Positions 8,297 through 17,073 of a stretch of DNA of 48,104 nucleotides are shown piece by piece. A program made the position numbers and the translations under genes. The first letter of the stretch is position 1, and every line of letters begins with the position of its first letter. Location of the stretch: contig CAMBQP010000014.1 in the NCBI GenBank assembly GCA_945869955.1, forward strand, positions 1 to 48,104, written 5' to 3'. The notes beneath the pieces were generated by a model. It was not told the DNA's origin and did not search any database. It worked only from the letters and a program-made list of their open reading frames with translations. This DNA is from Schlesneria paludicola DSM 18645 (GTDB taxonomy: Bacteria; Planctomycetota; Planctomycetia; Planctomycetales; Planctomycetaceae).

Positions 8297-9259
8297 ATGA
8301 AACGATTGATTTCTCGGAGACCTGAGGCGAAGCTTCGTCGCGAATCGGGTTTCACTCTGATCGAGCTGCTGGTGGTGATTGCGATCATTGCCGTATTGAT
8401 CGCACTGCTGCTGCCAGCGGTACAACAGGCTCGCGAGGCGGCCAGGCGAACCCAGTGCAAGAACAACATGAAGCAACTGGCACTGGCGGTGCATAACTTC
8501 GAGGCTTCCAATACGACCATTCCCTCGGGTGGATTGGGACCGAAGGGATTTGTCCCATACGACAAGCAGTCTTTTGCGAGTCCTCTGGTTTTCCTCCTTC
8601 CGTTTATCGATCAGGCAAATCTGTATCAAACGCTGGAACGTGACCAGTTGAAGGTCGATTTGTTCGGGCAGGATTATTGGTTCTGGGTGGATGGATGTTA
8701 CAATGCCTCATTAAAGAAGCTACCCGGATTCCTGTGTCCTACCACGAATTCGTTGACCCCTCAACAAGGCTTCTTCGTGCTCACGAACCTTTACTCACCG
8801 AGCGCCGGATCGGGAACAATTCAGGGCGCGTACGGTTCGTTAGCGGGCGGCTGGGATCCGGTTGCACCCACTAATTACATGGGAGTGTCGGGATATCTTG
8901 GGGAAGTGCCGGGATTCGACAAGTACAAAGGGGCCTTTCTGCAGAGGAATCCGAACAAGCTCGGCAACTTCACCGATGGAACATCGAATTCGGTGCTGTT
9001 TGGGGAATCGATCGGTGACCGTCCGATCGGCAGCGCTCTACAATTCAGTCATTCCTGGATGGGGTCGGGGGCGCTTCCCACCGCTTGGGGTTTGAGTACG
9101 ACTCCGGCTTGGTATCGGTTTTCATCGGATCACACCGGCATCGTTCACTTCGCGATGGCAGACGGTGCCGTCCGGGCCATCTCGATGAACATTGATGGGG
9201 TGCTCTTTCGGCAGTATCTCGCAGGCATCTCTGATGGGAACACCGTCGGCGACTTCTAA
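8297..9259 (+). CDS. DUF1559 protein with prepilin-type N-terminus
   Basis: 320 residues with GGAGG 9 bases before the ATG. The N-terminus carries a type IV prepilin cleavage/methylation motif (GFTLIELLVV at 18-27), followed by the long hydrophobic helix and the planctomycete-typical LLLPAVQQAREAARRTQCKNN. The DUF1559 body follows. Near the end is the H-x9-DG motif (HFAMADGAVR preceded by SDHTGI). These proteins are made in large numbers of paralogues in planctomycetes and are presumably processed by a prepilin peptidase and assembled or anchored at the membrane; their role is unproven. A 51-residue lipoprotein follows after 40 bases, a frequent pairing. Confidence 0.95.
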   Translation: MKRLISRRPEAKLRRESGFTLIELLVVIAIIAVLIALLLPAVQQAREAARRTQCKNNMKQLALAVHNFEASNTTIPSGGLGPKGFVPYDKQSFASPLVFLLPFIDQANLYQTLERDQLKVDLFGQDYWFWVDGCYNASLKKLPGFLCPTTNSLTPQQGFFVLTNLYSPSAGSGTIQGAYGSLAGGWDPVAPTNYMGVSGYLGEVPGFDKYKGAFLQRNPNKLGNFTDGTSNSVLFGESIGDRPIGSALQFSHSWMGSGALPTAWGLSTTPAWYRFSSDHTGIVHFAMADGAVRAISMNIDGVLFRQYLAGISDGNTVGDF

Positions 9260-9299
9260 TTTACCCCTTTAAAGATATCACTGCAGGAATGAGGCAACT

Positions 9300-9455
9300 A
9301 TGATTTACTTCCAACGAGGCATTCTGTTCGTGCTGCTGTTCTCTCTCATCGGCTGTGCAGGCGAAAAGCCCATCGTGAGTACTCCCCCGTCTGAGGCAGG
9401 AAAACGTGATGCTGGTGTTGCCACGCCGCCACCGGCGGTGGAACTGCCAAAGTAA
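9300..9455 (+). CDS. Small lipoprotein downstream of DUF1559 gene
   Basis: 51 residues beginning MIYFQRGILFVLLFSLIGCA. The hydrophobic stretch ends in a clear lipobox (LIGC, Cys19), so the mature protein is a 33-residue lipid-anchored peptide rich in Pro, Ala and Lys (TPPS, ATPPPAVELPK). GAGG stands 9 bases before the ATG. It follows the DUF1559 gene by 40 bases on the same strand and precedes a strong terminator, so the two form a unit. Tiny proline-rich lipoproteins often trail DUF1559 genes in planctomycetes; no function is known. Confidence 0.82.
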   Translation: MIYFQRGILFVLLFSLIGCAGEKPIVSTPPSEAGKRDAGVATPPPAVELPK

Positions 9456-9510
9456 TCGGCTGAGATTCGTCAAACCTCAGACCTATGTCCGGTGAGATTA
9501 CCATTCGTGA

Positions 9511-9546
9511 AGAAGCCGCTCGAAGTTCGAGCGGCTTCTTTCTTTT
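9511..9546 (+). terminator. Intrinsic terminator of the DUF1559/lipoprotein unit
   Basis: A perfect 14-base inverted repeat (AGAAGCCGCTCGAA at 9511-9524 and its complement at 9526-9539) is followed by a T-rich run (TTTCTTTT). In RNA it would form a GC-rich stem with a small UUCG-like closing loop. It sits 56 bases after the lipoprotein stop. Confidence 0.88.
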
Positions 9547-9628
9547 CACTGACTCTGCCAGGGAAAGTTTCGCTATGATTGGCGGACGACGAAGTCGTGG
9601 TAACGGATTGGAACAGCAGGGGCAGAGC

Positions 9629-10458
9629 ATGAGAAACGAGTCAAACTGGCTGAAGGGTTTGCTGGTTGCAGGACTTTTCCAGGTTCAAATCAGTGCCGCA
9701 GTCGCAACCCCGCGCGACGCCGAATTCGTGACCGCGAAACAGTGGTTCCTGAAAGAGATGAAAAAGAAATCGACCGAGGCCCGTGTGGCGGCTGTCGATC
9801 GATTTGCCGAGTTGTGGCTCGGCCAGAGACGGCCGAGTATTTGCTGAAACGGGGATTCGGTGACCCCGAAACTCAGGTTCGAGTCGCCGCACAGCGCGGG
9901 TTGCGGAAACTGGCGAGTGACCCCGAGGTGGGGTTCTTCCTGATCGACGAGCTGAAAAAATCGCTTCGCAAGTCGGCGGCGGGTGAGTCGATTCAAATCG
10001 AGTGATTACGCGCTCTGGCTCCGGACGAGGACGAGTCGCGACAGGTCGAGATCCAGAAGATTCTCGATGATTTTCTCGCCTCTGCGAAATCGAATTATTT
10101 GGTCCCGATCACGGTCATTGATGATGCGGCAACGCAGGGGGACGCTGAAACCCTGCGTTCGCTCTTGTGGCTGGCCAAGGCGAAAAAGTTTGACGAGCAT
10201 TTTGCGTATCGACGGGCCTTGTTTCAGGCGTTCTCTCAAATCCGCGAGCCCGAGGCGGTCGATTTTCTTTCGGATGGTGAGCCTACCGATGGAACACCCG
10301 ATCAGATTGTGAATGAGGTACGGCAGTTTAATCTCACTCGACGCGTCTCGATTCACACGATCGGATTCGTGACGCAGAATCACGGTGGGGTGGGACTGAA
10401 GTTATTCATGCAGCCGCTGGCGCAACGGAACTTTGGCCAGTTCCGCCTGGTCGAATGA
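9629..10458 (+). pseudogene. Decayed HEAT-repeat / von Willebrand A-type exported protein
   Basis: The gene begins MRNESNWLKGLLVAGLF with a signal-like stretch and runs in frame to about 9820 (AAVDRFAEL). The similarity continues in another frame (RPETAEYLLKRGFGDPETQV, helical HEAT-like repeats), implying a one-base loss. A TGA at 10003-10005 interrupts that second frame; reading through gives LRALAPDEDES and then an uninterrupted frame to 10458. The tail LSDGEPTDGTP, then RRVSIHTIGF, is the C-terminal half of a VWA domain, but its first half with the DxSxS metal site is missing; EPEAVDF runs directly into LSDGEP. So there are at least three lesions: a frameshift, a stop and an internal deletion. 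Confidence 0.78.
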
Positions 10459-10558
10459 TTCGCGAGTCATTGGGGACATACGATGATGTCAGCAAGTGAT
10501 TGGCTTACCGCATCGTCTTGGACTTGGCAAGCGGAACCAACCAGCCAGCCCACCGGCC

Positions 10559-12820
10559 CTAACGGGCGGCCCTGATCCTTCGGGGGACCGACGGCATTTC
10601 GGCGGGGAACGGATGAATTTCGGGACCTACTTCTGCTGTCTCGATCGTTTCGGAATCGATCTTCTGTTCGTTGGAAAACTCGTTCTTCAGTTCCTCTGAC
10701 GTCGGTTTCGTTTCCAGATCACTTCGTCGGCCTGGGCGACAACACAGCATCGCCGGAAGCAGCACCAGCTCTCCTAACAGCGACGCCGTCATCTGTGCCG
10801 CCATTAAGCACCCGAACCGGGCGGTTGGGGCGAAGCTGCTGAAGCACAAGGCGAGCATCCCCAAGGCCGAGATTAACGTGGAATCGAGCATCGGTTCGCC
10901 GGAATGTTCCAGCGCCTGCAGCACCGCTTCTTTGGACGTCGCCCCTTGATTGTAGGCGGCCTGATACTTGACGAGAAAGTGAAAAGTACAGTCGACCGAG
11001 ATTCCCAATGCGATACTGCCTGTCATCATCATACCGATATCGACAGGCATCCCCAGAAAGCCAACCCCACCAAATACCAGCCAGATCGGGATAATGTTGG
11101 GAATCATGGCGATGACTCCTGCGACGATCGACCGTAATGAAAGAATCATGACGATCGAAATCGTCAGACAGGCGGCGGTAAAGCTTTGCCAAAATCCGTC
11201 GAAGATTTCTTGCTGTGCATTTTTCAGCAGTGGAGTCAGTCCAGTAAAATGGACGGGGTCTTCTGCCAATTGTTCGGTTAACTGGTTCAACACATCGACA
11301 GGGCTGAGGTTTGCATCGTGTCGAATCCGCGCCGAGATTCTCCAGAGTCGCTGACCTCCCGAGATCAGGCCTTCTTCACCTGAATACGATTTGGCATGAC
11401 CAAGAATTCGCGCTGCGGCCATCGTGTTTTCCGGCAATTCCTCTGGAAAGAACGAAGCGAGTGAGAGCGTATGGCGGACACCGGGATGCGCTGCGATTTT
11501 CGCTTCAATCAGACGGACCTTTTGCAGTTGGTCCATGAAGGCGAGTTTTTCGCTGCCAAGATCAACGACCGCTTCAATCGAGTCAATGTTGGTCAGGTCG
11601 GTCTCAATCTTGTGCAGATCCGCCAGGACTTTGCTTTTCCGCGGCAGGAATTCCGTAGGATTGATGCTGGGCTCTAACTGGAGAATACCCATCGCGGTCA
11701 TTCCCAACAGGATGGCAGACCCTGTGAGTAGGCTCCAGCGGTGAGCGGCAACTCCCGCACCCCATTCCCGGAAATTAATCTGATACCGGACGGATCGAAC
11801 CGTACACTCGGGCATGACGGTCAGCAGGGCAGGGGTAACCCCCAGTCCGACGATCAAGGCGACGATGGATCCGCAAGCGGCGGCATATCCAAACTGGCTG
11901 ACGGGAAGAATCGTACTGACGTTCAATGAGACCAGCCCCAGCAATGTCGTCAGCGTCGAGAGCATGCAGGGATTCCACGATTCCATCACCGCTGCAGCCA
12001 AGGGTTCGGCAAGGCCTTCTTTACGGTTACTGTCGTAGTAGCTCACGACATGCACCGCGATGGACAACGTAAAAATCATGACCATCACCGAGAGTGACCC
12101 CATGATGAAGTTCATTTCTCCACCCAGCATCACCATCACGGTTTGATTCAGAAAAATTCCCCACAAGGCGGTTCCGAGCACCGCCAGTGACAAACCCCAA
12201 TGGCCAAACGAGTAGTACAGCAGGCAGAGACTGATTCCGCAGGTCAGCAGGAAGAACTGGCGACTCGATTTTTGACTCCCCAGGCGATCCAGTTCGGTCA
12301 CAATGACCGGAGCACCGGTGAGTGCGACCGCATCCAGCGGCAGCTGGCAATAGGCGAGTGTCTGCTTGATCTCATCAACCACCTGAGAACGATCTTTAAC
12401 GCCTGCTTCGGAAAGCATCGCCACGACACCGATCAGGTCGCCCGATTTTGAGGTGAGCAGCCCATCGAGTCGGTCACGTGCGGCCTGCTCTTCCACACCA
12501 AATTCACGCATCCGGGCCGTCATTCGGTCGGGGGTCCAGCAGAGACGAATTCCTTTGAGTCGTTCCATGCGTCCAGCAAAGGCTTCGACGAGTGCCGGAT
12601 CGGCGGACTCGCGAGGAAGTCCGACGACAATGATTTCCTCGGCACCGAAATCCTGCTTGAATTCTTCATACAGCAGACGGACGGGCGTTTCACGTGGGAG
12701 CCACGTTTCAATATCGTTGTTCGAACGCATCTGTTCCGACTGATGAAAGAGCCATGGAAAGCTAAGCCCCACGAGCCAGAGGATTGCGACGCTATATCGT
12801 CGATAAAATTGAGAAATCAT
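10559..12820 (-). CDS. MMPL/RND-family membrane transporter
   Basis: 753 residues. The N-terminal helix (SVAILWLVGLSFPWLF) is followed by a periplasmic domain starting with NDIETWLP and YEEFKQDFGAEE, as in the MMPL/HAE3 branch of the RND superfamily. A five- to six-helix sterol-sensing-like block (about residues 190-345) follows, then a second helix and periplasmic domain (PSINPTEFLPRKSK onward) and a second membrane block (about 545-700). The tail is charged and cytoplasmic (about 705-753). Such pumps export lipids or hydrophobic compounds using the proton gradient. There is no adaptor or outer-membrane partner next to it, and the substrate is unknown. The ATG has no strong ribosome-binding site. 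It converges on the decayed VWA gene. Confidence 0.88.
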   Translation of the reverse strand: MISQFYRRYSVAILWLVGLSFPWLFHQSEQMRSNNDIETWLPRETPVRLLYEEFKQDFGAEEIIVVGLPRESADPALVEAFAGRMERLKGIRLCWTPDRMTARMREFGVEEQAARDRLDGLLTSKSGDLIGVVAMLSEAGVKDRSQVVDEIKQTLAYCQLPLDAVALTGAPVIVTELDRLGSQKSSRQFFLLTCGISLCLLYYSFGHWGLSLAVLGTALWGIFLNQTVMVMLGGEMNFIMGSLSVMVMIFTLSIAVHVVSYYDSNRKEGLAEPLAAAVMESWNPCMLSTLTTLLGLVSLNVSTILPVSQFGYAAACGSIVALIVGLGVTPALLTVMPECTVRSVRYQINFREWGAGVAAHRWSLLTGSAILLGMTAMGILQLEPSINPTEFLPRKSKVLADLHKIETDLTNIDSIEAVVDLGSEKLAFMDQLQKVRLIEAKIAAHPGVRHTLSLASFFPEELPENTMAAARILGHAKSYSGEEGLISGGQRLWRISARIRHDANLSPVDVLNQLTEQLAEDPVHFTGLTPLLKNAQQEIFDGFWQSFTAACLTISIVMILSLRSIVAGVIAMIPNIIPIWLVFGGVGFLGMPVDIGMMMTGSIALGISVDCTFHFLVKYQAAYNQGATSKEAVLQALEHSGEPMLDSTLISALGMLALCFSSFAPTARFGCLMAAQMTASLLGELVLLPAMLCCRPGRRSDLETKPTSEELKNEFSNEQKIDSETIETAEVGPEIHPFPAEMPSVPRRIRAAR

Positions 12821-13429
12821 CTGGTGCGGCGTCTTTCTGGCGAATCAACGGGTGTCGGTTCTTATTGGGGGCCGGAAAGCGTTTAATCATCCACTGAATT
12901 TGCTGGCATCGAATCCATGACTTTCCCGGTGATCCACGCGAACGAAAGTGATCGGACCACCCTGCGTTCGCGGCAAGAGACGTTCATTTCAAGGTATCAT
13001 TTGACTGTGCAAGTTGGGTGAGTGTGCAAGTTGGGGACGAAATTCCCTTCGACCGACATCGCACAACTGACCCTCAATTCTGTCGGCGGTTTCACGCTGT
13101 ACTTTGATCGTTTCACGGTCACGTTTTCAGAAGGTTAACGGTTCCGCGATGAAAGCCCGTCTCGGGTAAACTTTGCGGGATGAAGAAAAAATTCTCACGG
13201 CTCGCAACAAAGGACTCGCTCACGAACGTAATCCTGCGGCGCAAGTCAGGGATCTTCCCGAATACAAAGACAGTGTTTGCATCAAGACGTTGTTTACACC
13301 GAAAAGATTTCGTCCTACAGCCTCAAAAGGGCCGTGTTCTTCATGCAGGGATGGCCATGAAACGCGACAGATGACCCCACTTCCGCTCGTCAGGCGAGCC
13401 CAAGAACTTCTCTCAAGTCCTACAACCAA
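12821..13429. other. Intergenic region without a recognised gene
   Basis: About 610 bases between two minus-strand genes. A 64-codon plus-strand frame at 13180 (MKKKFSRLATKD) has a basic composition but no domain, and I do not call it. The region contains the promoter of the MMPL gene and a 17-base tandem duplication at 13006-13039. Confidence 0.45.
13006..13039. repeat. 17-base tandem duplication
   Basis: Two adjacent copies beginning TGTGCAAGTTGGG (first copy continues TGAG, second GACG). It lies about 190 bases upstream of the MMPL start. Like the duplication at 7851 it starts TGTG and sits in a long spacer; probably slippage. Confidence 0.82.
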
Positions 13430-14761
13430 TTACTGCAATTGATACTCGGGAAGACTCAACGCCAGTTGCAGTAATCCCCTCAGTTTTTGTTCCGAGGTTC
13501 CCTCGGTCGCGTGGAAAAACTTGAGTAATTCCGCAGAGATTTTGTCATCGATGGCATCGCTAAGCAGCCAGCGCTGCAACTGTGCAACCAACGCATCAGC
13601 TCTTTCATTCGCCAGCAGACGGAGACGGGGAGAAAGTGGGCCATATTGGTCTGTGCTGATCAATTCCGTCGCAAAGTTGGCTCGTTGCAACAGCGATGAC
13701 GAACTGATCCATAATCGTCCTCCTTCCCAACCTTTGACGGAGGGAGGGGAAAAAACATCCTGGCCTAGATCAGCCAGCAAACGAACGACTCCCGGCCAGC
13801 GAATGGGATCGGTGACCATTCGCAGGGTCCCTTGAACCAGATCGAGAGGCGACTTGATCACCCTGCGGCGGTTTTCGCGGGCAAAAAACCATTGTGACGA
13901 AAAGAGCTCTTGTAAAACCGTTTTCAGTTGGAAATCCGCTTCTCGAATTCGGGTTGCCAGGATCGCCAGCATCTCCTCGGGTGGTTCCGGGCAGACAAAG
14001 GTTCTTGCCAGTTTGAGCGCCAGAAAGCGAGGGCAGGCGGGTTGGGCCAGACAGAGATCGACGATATCGTTTCCGTCAAAAAGCCCGGTTTGACCAAAGA
14101 CCGTCTTGATGGAATCATCGTGTTGCTGTCGATTTCTCCAGAATTCGCCGTCACGAACATGCCAACCGGTAAAGGCGCGGGCCGCCTCCTGAATATCTCG
14201 CTCGGTATAGTTTCCGACCCCCAGCGCGAATAACTCCATGATCTCGCGAGCGAAGTTTTCGTTCGGGTGACGTTTGCGGTTGGCGTTCCCATCAAGCCAA
14301 ATCAGCATCGCGGTATCGCGGGATATTCCGTGTAATAACGCCTTAAAATCACCTGCCGCATTCGTACGAATCAACTCGTTTTGTGCGAGCATATAAGGAA
14401 CGGAATTGACTTTCGCGTTCGATGTTGCGAAATGATTATGCCAGAAGAGCGTCAGCTTTTCCGTAAGAGGATTCGCCGAAAACCTCATCCGATACAGCCA
14501 CCAGATTTTGAGATGATCCAGATTTCCGGTATTGATGGCGGCCTGTCGCAGGCTGGCATCCGCTTGCAGAAATTCCAGAGATTCCGGCTGCGGATCAAGC
14601 AGCCGCTGGAGCGTCACTTCGAACCCGTCGTTCGTGGCCCGATCGAGTTCTGCGGGAGTGAAGCCGAATTGTGCTCGATTCAAGAGATGTGCCGCTTCAC
14701 GAGCTGTCCAAGCCCCGTTGGCAGCAGAATCGTAGGGGACAAGAGCAGGATTCGCCTTCAT
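13430..14761 (-). CDS. DUF1800 family protein
   Basis: About 443 residues. I choose the ATG at 14761 (MKANPALVPYD); a TTG at 14800 would add 13 residues. Typical DUF1800 signposts are AAHLLNRAQFGFTPAELD near the start, WWLYRM, LTEKLTLFWHNHFATS, WLDGNANRKRHPNENFAREI, MELFALGVGNYTERD, ARAFTGWHV and the late SPPSVKGWEGGRLWIS. It ends LALSLPEYQLQ. The fold's biochemical role is unknown. In many genomes DUF1800 genes sit beside DUF1501 genes; here there is no such partner next to it. No signal peptide is obvious. Confidence 0.92.
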   Translation of the reverse strand: MKANPALVPYDSAANGAWTAREAAHLLNRAQFGFTPAELDRATNDGFEVTLQRLLDPQPESLEFLQADASLRQAAINTGNLDHLKIWWLYRMRFSANPLTEKLTLFWHNHFATSNAKVNSVPYMLAQNELIRTNAAGDFKALLHGISRDTAMLIWLDGNANRKRHPNENFAREIMELFALGVGNYTERDIQEAARAFTGWHVRDGEFWRNRQQHDDSIKTVFGQTGLFDGNDIVDLCLAQPACPRFLALKLARTFVCPEPPEEMLAILATRIREADFQLKTVLQELFSSQWFFARENRRRVIKSPLDLVQGTLRMVTDPIRWPGVVRLLADLGQDVFSPPSVKGWEGGRLWISSSSLLQRANFATELISTDQYGPLSPRLRLLANERADALVAQLQRWLLSDAIDDKISAELLKFFHATEGTSEQKLRGLLQLALSLPEYQLQ

Positions 14762-14849
14762 ACCATTTCTTTCGTTCAGACGGATTTGCTTTCGTTCCAA
14801 GGGATTTGTAGGGCGAGTCGCCGGAATTTTCCCTCAAGTCAAATAAAAC

Positions 14850-16634
14850 TTATTTCCAGCCCCCATGCAGTTCGAGCACCCAGCGATCGACATGGCGTGT
14901 CGAGGAAAAGGAAACGGGTGTCAATTGACGCAGGAATTGGAACAGCGTTTCCAGTTCCTGCTTGGATTGCTCGGCCGACTTTCCCTGTTGCAGGTTTTGT
15001 GCATGCAGTACCTGCTCGTTCCGTTGCAACAAATCTGCCGCAACAACCGGAGAAATGTCCAGAAAAAGATCTCGCACCCCTTCCGTTGGTATCGGTCGGA
15101 TCGTCTGCGGCGAAGCCTCGTCCTCTTTGAGGGTATCGATCAACTGACGACAGGTTTCGAGACTGGTGGCAAAAATGTACCGATTTCCAACCCGGGCTGA
15201 CGCAGGCTGAAAATTATAAGAAATCGGCAATCCGTCTCCCGCTGGCTGTTTGACATATTTGGCGAACGCCACCTGTGTTTCTCGATAGCTTTCCGAAGAA
15301 AGCACAAAGGTCGGTCGTCCTTCTTGGGTCGCCTGCAGATTGCTGACGAGCACCACGGTCTGAAAAACCAGATTTAACAGGTCATTGGCCTCGGTCGGTT
15401 TGGCCAGATCAAAGAGCAGGGCAAATCCCGGGAGCTGGACTCCTGGTTTTCCCTTGAGGTGAGCAAAGCTCTGCGGAATACTAACGAGCGTCAAACGTTG
15501 CCCCAGCATCGGCAGCACATCTTCACTGAAATCACGTCCGGCCAGAAAAATCGCCAGTCCTGTTTCAAATTTGTCAAAATTGGGAAGCAATCCCGCTTCG
15601 AGCAATGCTTCGCGATTCCGATACCAATTCGCATAATCACGAGCCAGCGAAAATCCGTTCAGCGGCGTTTTGAGTGGCGGAACTTCTGCTTGTAATGCCG
15701 ATTCTTTCTCAAGAACAAACGGACGATGAGCGGCATCCAATTGAGTGGGATCTCCGGCTACGGTACTCCGCAATTCAAAATCGTGCTCACGAATATCCAG
15801 CGTCATCCCGAGATAGGGACTGCCGGCGGCGAGTTCCAAATATCCCCCAAATAAGAGCGAAAAGACTGGGTTATCGAGTTTCGCGGGAATAAACCGGTGC
15901 CCAGCCAGTTCGGTCAATCGAGCCAGGTTGATGCACAGCTGTGCATGGTGTTTGGTCCCCAGCTGGGTAGCCATTTGTTTCCATGCAGCCGTTTCCGTCA
16001 GCCCCACCGATTTCGATTCCAACAGCGCCAAGTTTTGCAGCGTCTGTTCGAGCAGGGGTTTGATTTTACTGATCACGACCCAACGATCCCGAATCACCGC
16101 CTGGTGTCCATCTTCAAAGGTCAAGAGATGTCCCCCGCCAGCAGGGTCCCCGACCCGAATTTTACCACCAGCCAATGGGAGCAGGGGAGATAATCGATCC
16201 CATAATCTTGTCAGCGACTGAGCCTCGTCGACGCGAAGAATGATCACACCATCGGGTTGTCCTCCGGGTTGAGCGGGGGGATAAACCCCCAGTACGATTC
16301 GGTCACCCAGATAGGTTTTGGCAAACTGCCAGAGACTCATCCCCAATTGTCCTTCTGCGATCGCCTTTCCCGCCATGGCTTGTTGCAGACCGTCTTGCTT
16401 CAGTGCTTCGCGCCACTGGGGGCTATTGAGCACCATCTGCAACACCCCCGAGGTTTCGACTCGTTCGATGAGCGGCCCGAGTTGCGAGACTTCCAGTGAT
16501 CCAATCGCACCCTCCGGCAAGTACGCCACCAAGGAGTCGGGCGTTGTGACCGCGAGGTCGGCCCAGGTGATTTGAACACAAATGCCCCAAAGCAGGAATC
16601 CGCTCAGCAGGCCAATCGATCGCGTGATTTGCAT
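14850..16634 (-). CDS. Large exported protein of unknown function
   Basis: 594 residues from the ATG at 16634, which has GGGAGA about 8 bases upstream (the frame opens at 16661). A signal peptide is clear (ITRSIGLLSGFLLWGICVQITWA). The mature protein starts with PDSLVAYLPEGAIGSLEVSQ, a pattern of DUF3352-like secreted proteins that have beta-rich repeats of the form VxVPDGAxxxxxV. It also has the segments GGHLLTFEDGHQAVIRDRWV (near residue 170) and SLARDYANWYRNREALLEAG, and lacks obvious enzyme motifs. It is soluble and probably periplasmic. It follows no gene closely and precedes the DUF1800 gene by about 90 bases on the same strand, so co-transcription is possible. Confidence 0.75.
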   Translation of the reverse strand: MQITRSIGLLSGFLLWGICVQITWADLAVTTPDSLVAYLPEGAIGSLEVSQLGPLIERVETSGVLQMVLNSPQWREALKQDGLQQAMAGKAIAEGQLGMSLWQFAKTYLGDRIVLGVYPPAQPGGQPDGVIILRVDEAQSLTRLWDRLSPLLPLAGGKIRVGDPAGGGHLLTFEDGHQAVIRDRWVVISKIKPLLEQTLQNLALLESKSVGLTETAAWKQMATQLGTKHHAQLCINLARLTELAGHRFIPAKLDNPVFSLLFGGYLELAAGSPYLGMTLDIREHDFELRSTVAGDPTQLDAAHRPFVLEKESALQAEVPPLKTPLNGFSLARDYANWYRNREALLEAGLLPNFDKFETGLAIFLAGRDFSEDVLPMLGQRLTLVSIPQSFAHLKGKPGVQLPGFALLFDLAKPTEANDLLNLVFQTVVLVSNLQATQEGRPTFVLSSESYRETQVAFAKYVKQPAGDGLPISYNFQPASARVGNRYIFATSLETCRQLIDTLKEDEASPQTIRPIPTEGVRDLFLDISPVVAADLLQRNEQVLHAQNLQQGKSAEQSKQELETLFQFLRQLTPVSFSSTRHVDRWVLELHGGWK

Positions 16635-17073
16635 GGAAAATCTCCCTGATTGAGATACCAAACTTCAGAATGAGGATCTTAGAAAGAACACCTTGGACGA
16701 GCGGTCTTCTTGAATCGCATCGTGAGCACTGTCGAGTCCAGCGGTCAGGCCGAAGATCGAGCAAGTGATTAGTCTACTCACCTGAGGCCAAATTTTCTTC
16801 ATACGACCCGGCCAACTCGCAGCGAAGTCCACGACTTCAGGCGAAATTCAGGTTTTCAGCAACCTGAATCAGGAGCAGTTCGTCATTTCTTCGGGTTCCA
16901 TCTTTGCTTCTTCTCCTCGTCTTTATTCGGGTTATTCGTCTGATTCCTGGTCACCTTTCTTTCTGTTTCCGCGCGAGAAACCGCCATGCCGCGTTATACT
17001 TGCATCCGGTTCTGTACGAGAATTGTCAGAACTCACCACAACCCGTTTTCGAGTTTGATTCCAAGGAGAAACC
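16635..17073. other. Divergent intergenic region with a 9-base periodic repeat
   Basis: About 440 bases between two divergent exported-protein genes; both promoters must lie here. No ORF is credible. It holds a degenerate 9-base-periodic ATTCG repeat (16925-16951). Confidence 0.45.
16925..16951. repeat. Degenerate 9-base periodic ATTCGnnnn repeat, copy 1
   Basis: Three consecutive 9-base units: ATTCGGGTT, ATTCGTCTG, ATTCCTGGT. A second element of the same type lies at 20854-20881. Such short periodic elements are scattered in intergenic DNA of planctomycetes; function unknown. Confidence 0.6.

Noticed and set aside
13180..13374. 64-codon plus-strand frame (MKKKFSRLATKD)
   Set aside because: Basic and short, no domain and no conserved neighbour; could be real but not supportable.
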